A stretch of DNA of 64,000 nt, from NCBI GenBank assembly GCA_037974665.1, contig CM075775.1, positions 39,582,152-39,646,151 of the forward strand, in the 5' to 3' direction. How positions within the stretch are numbered: the first letter of the stretch is position 1; each line of letters opens with the position of its first letter. Both the position numbers and the translations under genes were made by a program. The stretch is from Ehretia macrophylla (taxonomy: Eukaryota; Streptophyta; Magnoliopsida; Boraginales; Ehretiaceae). Below the pieces are notes generated by a model. It had not been told where the DNA came from. It searched no databases and saw only the letters and a program-made list of their open reading frames with translations. This document shows positions 62,348 to 64,000 of the stretch, one piece after another.

Positions 62348-64000
62348 CGCGGCGCACAGCATGCCGTTGAAAAGTTCTCCGAGACCACTACGACGAAGGT
62401 ATCAAGCCTGCTTGGCTGCGCCCATTTTCGGAGTTCAAAATCGAACGTTTTCATCAATTTTTGGACACTTTTCTTCTTTTGCGCGATTTTTCCGTCCCGG
62501 ATCGTACGTCGTGAGCCGCAAAAAGGATGACAACCTAATCCATCACATTTTTATTACCGAATCCCACGGCACCTTAAACAAGACAATTTCACTACACGTA
62601 GAGGTTGGGCCCGCAAACCGAGGGCGTGGGGCTTGTACGTAGGTATCTGTCGCTCAAGTGTCCATAACTTTTGATCCGTAAGGATTTACGCAGCGCACAG
62701 CATACCGTTGGAATGCTCTCCGAGAGTTCTACAACGGGGGTAGCAAGCCTACTTGCCTGCGCCTGTTTTTGTAGCCCAAAATCGAACGTTTTCATTAGAT
62801 TCTGAACACTTTTCTTCTTTTGCGCTGTTTTTTTATCCCGGATCGTACGTCGTGAGCAGCGAAAAGGACGACAACCTAATCCATCACATTTCTATTACCG
62901 AATCCCACGGCACCATGGGCAAGACAACTTCACTTCACGTAGAGGCTGGGCCTGCAAACCAAGGGTGTGGGGCTTGTGACTAGGTATCCGTCGCTCCGTT
63001 GCCCATTACTTTTGATCCGTAAGCAGTTACGCGACGCACAGCATACCGTTAGAAAGCTCTCCGAGAGCTCTACTACGGGGGCAGTAAGCTTGCTCAGTTG
63101 CACCTGTTTTCGCAGCCCAAAATCGAATGTTTTAATTAGTTTCTGGACACTTTTCTTCTTTTGCATTGCTTTTTCATCCCAGTTCGTACGTCGTGAGCCG
63201 CGAAAAGGACGACAACCTAATCCATCACATTAATATTACTGAATCCCACGGCACCTTAAGCAAGCCAACTTCACTTCACGTAGAGGTTGAGCCCGCAAAC
63301 CTAGGGCGTGGGGCTTGTGACCAGGTATCCATCGCTCCGGTGCCCATAACTTTTGACCTGTAAGGATTTACGCAGCACACAGCATACCGTTGGTAAGCTC
63401 TCCGAGAGTTTTACGACGGGGGCAGGAAGCTTGCTTTGTTGCGCCTGTTTTTGGAGCCTAAAATCGAACGTTTACATCAGTTTCGTGACACTTTTCTTCT
63501 TTTGCGCTGTTTTTTCCTCCCGAATCGTACGTCGTGAGCGGCAAAAAGGACGACAACCTAATCCATCACATTTCTATTACCGAATCCCATGGTACCTTAA
63601 GCAAGACAACTTCACTTCACGTAGAGGCTGGGCCCACAAACCGAGAGCACGGGGCTTGTGACCATGTATCCGTCGCTCCGGTGCCCATAACTTTTGATTC
63701 GTAAGGATTTACGCAGCGCACAGCATACCGTTACAAAGCTCTCCGAGAGTTCTACGTCGGGGACAGCAAGCCAGCTTGTCTGTGCCTGTTTTTGGAGTGC
63801 AAAATCGAACGTTTTCATCAATTTTGGGATACTTTTCTTCTTTTGCACTGTTTTTCCATCCCGGATTGTACGTCGTGAGCCGCAAAATGCACGACAACCT
63901 ATTCCATCACATTTCTATTACCGAATCCCACGATACCCTGGGTAAGACAACTTCACTTCACGTAGAGGCTGGGCCAGCAAACCGAGGGCGTGGGCTTGTG
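62343..64000 (+). repeat. 341-bp satellite array, block 7 (~5 monomers, continues past window)
   Basis: Diverged single monomers in the same orientation as all earlier blocks, running off the window end. No higher-order structure is visible over this short span. Confidence 0.95.

Noticed and set aside
6842-64000. Dozens of 60-130-codon open frames on both strands inside the satellite (for example 8405-8893, 24365-24760, 25275-25670)
   Set aside because: They are the same monomer sequence read in different frames, recurring every ~341 bp. Because 341 is not a multiple of 3, the frame rotates from one monomer to the next. There are no conserved start contexts, domains or codon bias.

Overview
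This window is plant heterochromatin. It contains no host gene, tRNA, rRNA or CRISPR that I can support. Its backbone is one head-to-tail satellite array with a monomer of about 341 bp, roughly 27 kb or 80 monomers in total, always in the same orientation. LTR retrotransposon copies cut the array into seven blocks. The plant assignment rests on initiator-tRNA-Met primer sites (TGGTATCAGAGC), plant-type Ty3/gypsy and Ty1/copia elements, and the chromovirus hallmark GAATTTCGGGACGAAATTC beside a polypurine tract. I cannot name the species.

Layout. 1-6841: minus-strand gypsy element with a non-coding interior and very long LTRs. 6842-14558: satellite. 14559-18157: solo LTR, minus, with target-site duplication (TSD) TCTAC. 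18158-29771: satellite, including a 4-monomer higher-order repeat at 19310-23400. 29772-33189: LTR lacking its last ~60 bp. 33190-35668: satellite. 35669-39238: solo LTR, TSD CTGCG. 39239-39692: satellite. 39693-47546: Ty1/copia element with a decayed interior and a 3' LTR cut short. 47553-51070: satellite with a 6-monomer higher-order repeat. 51071-58416: gypsy element with 5' LTR, gag and pol remnants, lost from the integrase core onward. 58417-58474: satellite scrap. 58475-62342: solo LTR, TSD AGTTA. 62343-64000: satellite.

All six gypsy copies belong to one family with LTRs of about 3.6-3.9 kb. Their U3 ends carry degenerate ~22-bp subrepeats, and the LTRs also hold an imperfect ~210-bp duplication, a conserved GC-rich block and a TATA-like box. 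Near-complete removal of interiors, leaving solo LTRs, indicates active LTR-LTR recombination. The satellite itself shows recent local amplification of multi-monomer units. The many 60-110-codon open frames in the satellite are by-products of its sequence, recurring every ~341 bp in a shifting frame, and are not annotated as genes.

The most interesting points are the apparently unrecognised 341-bp satellite with nested higher-order repeats; the clustering of gypsy insertions at the same monomer positions; and two elements that look non-autonomous, one gypsy with a non-coding interior and one copia with ~98% identical LTR ends around a non-coding interior.
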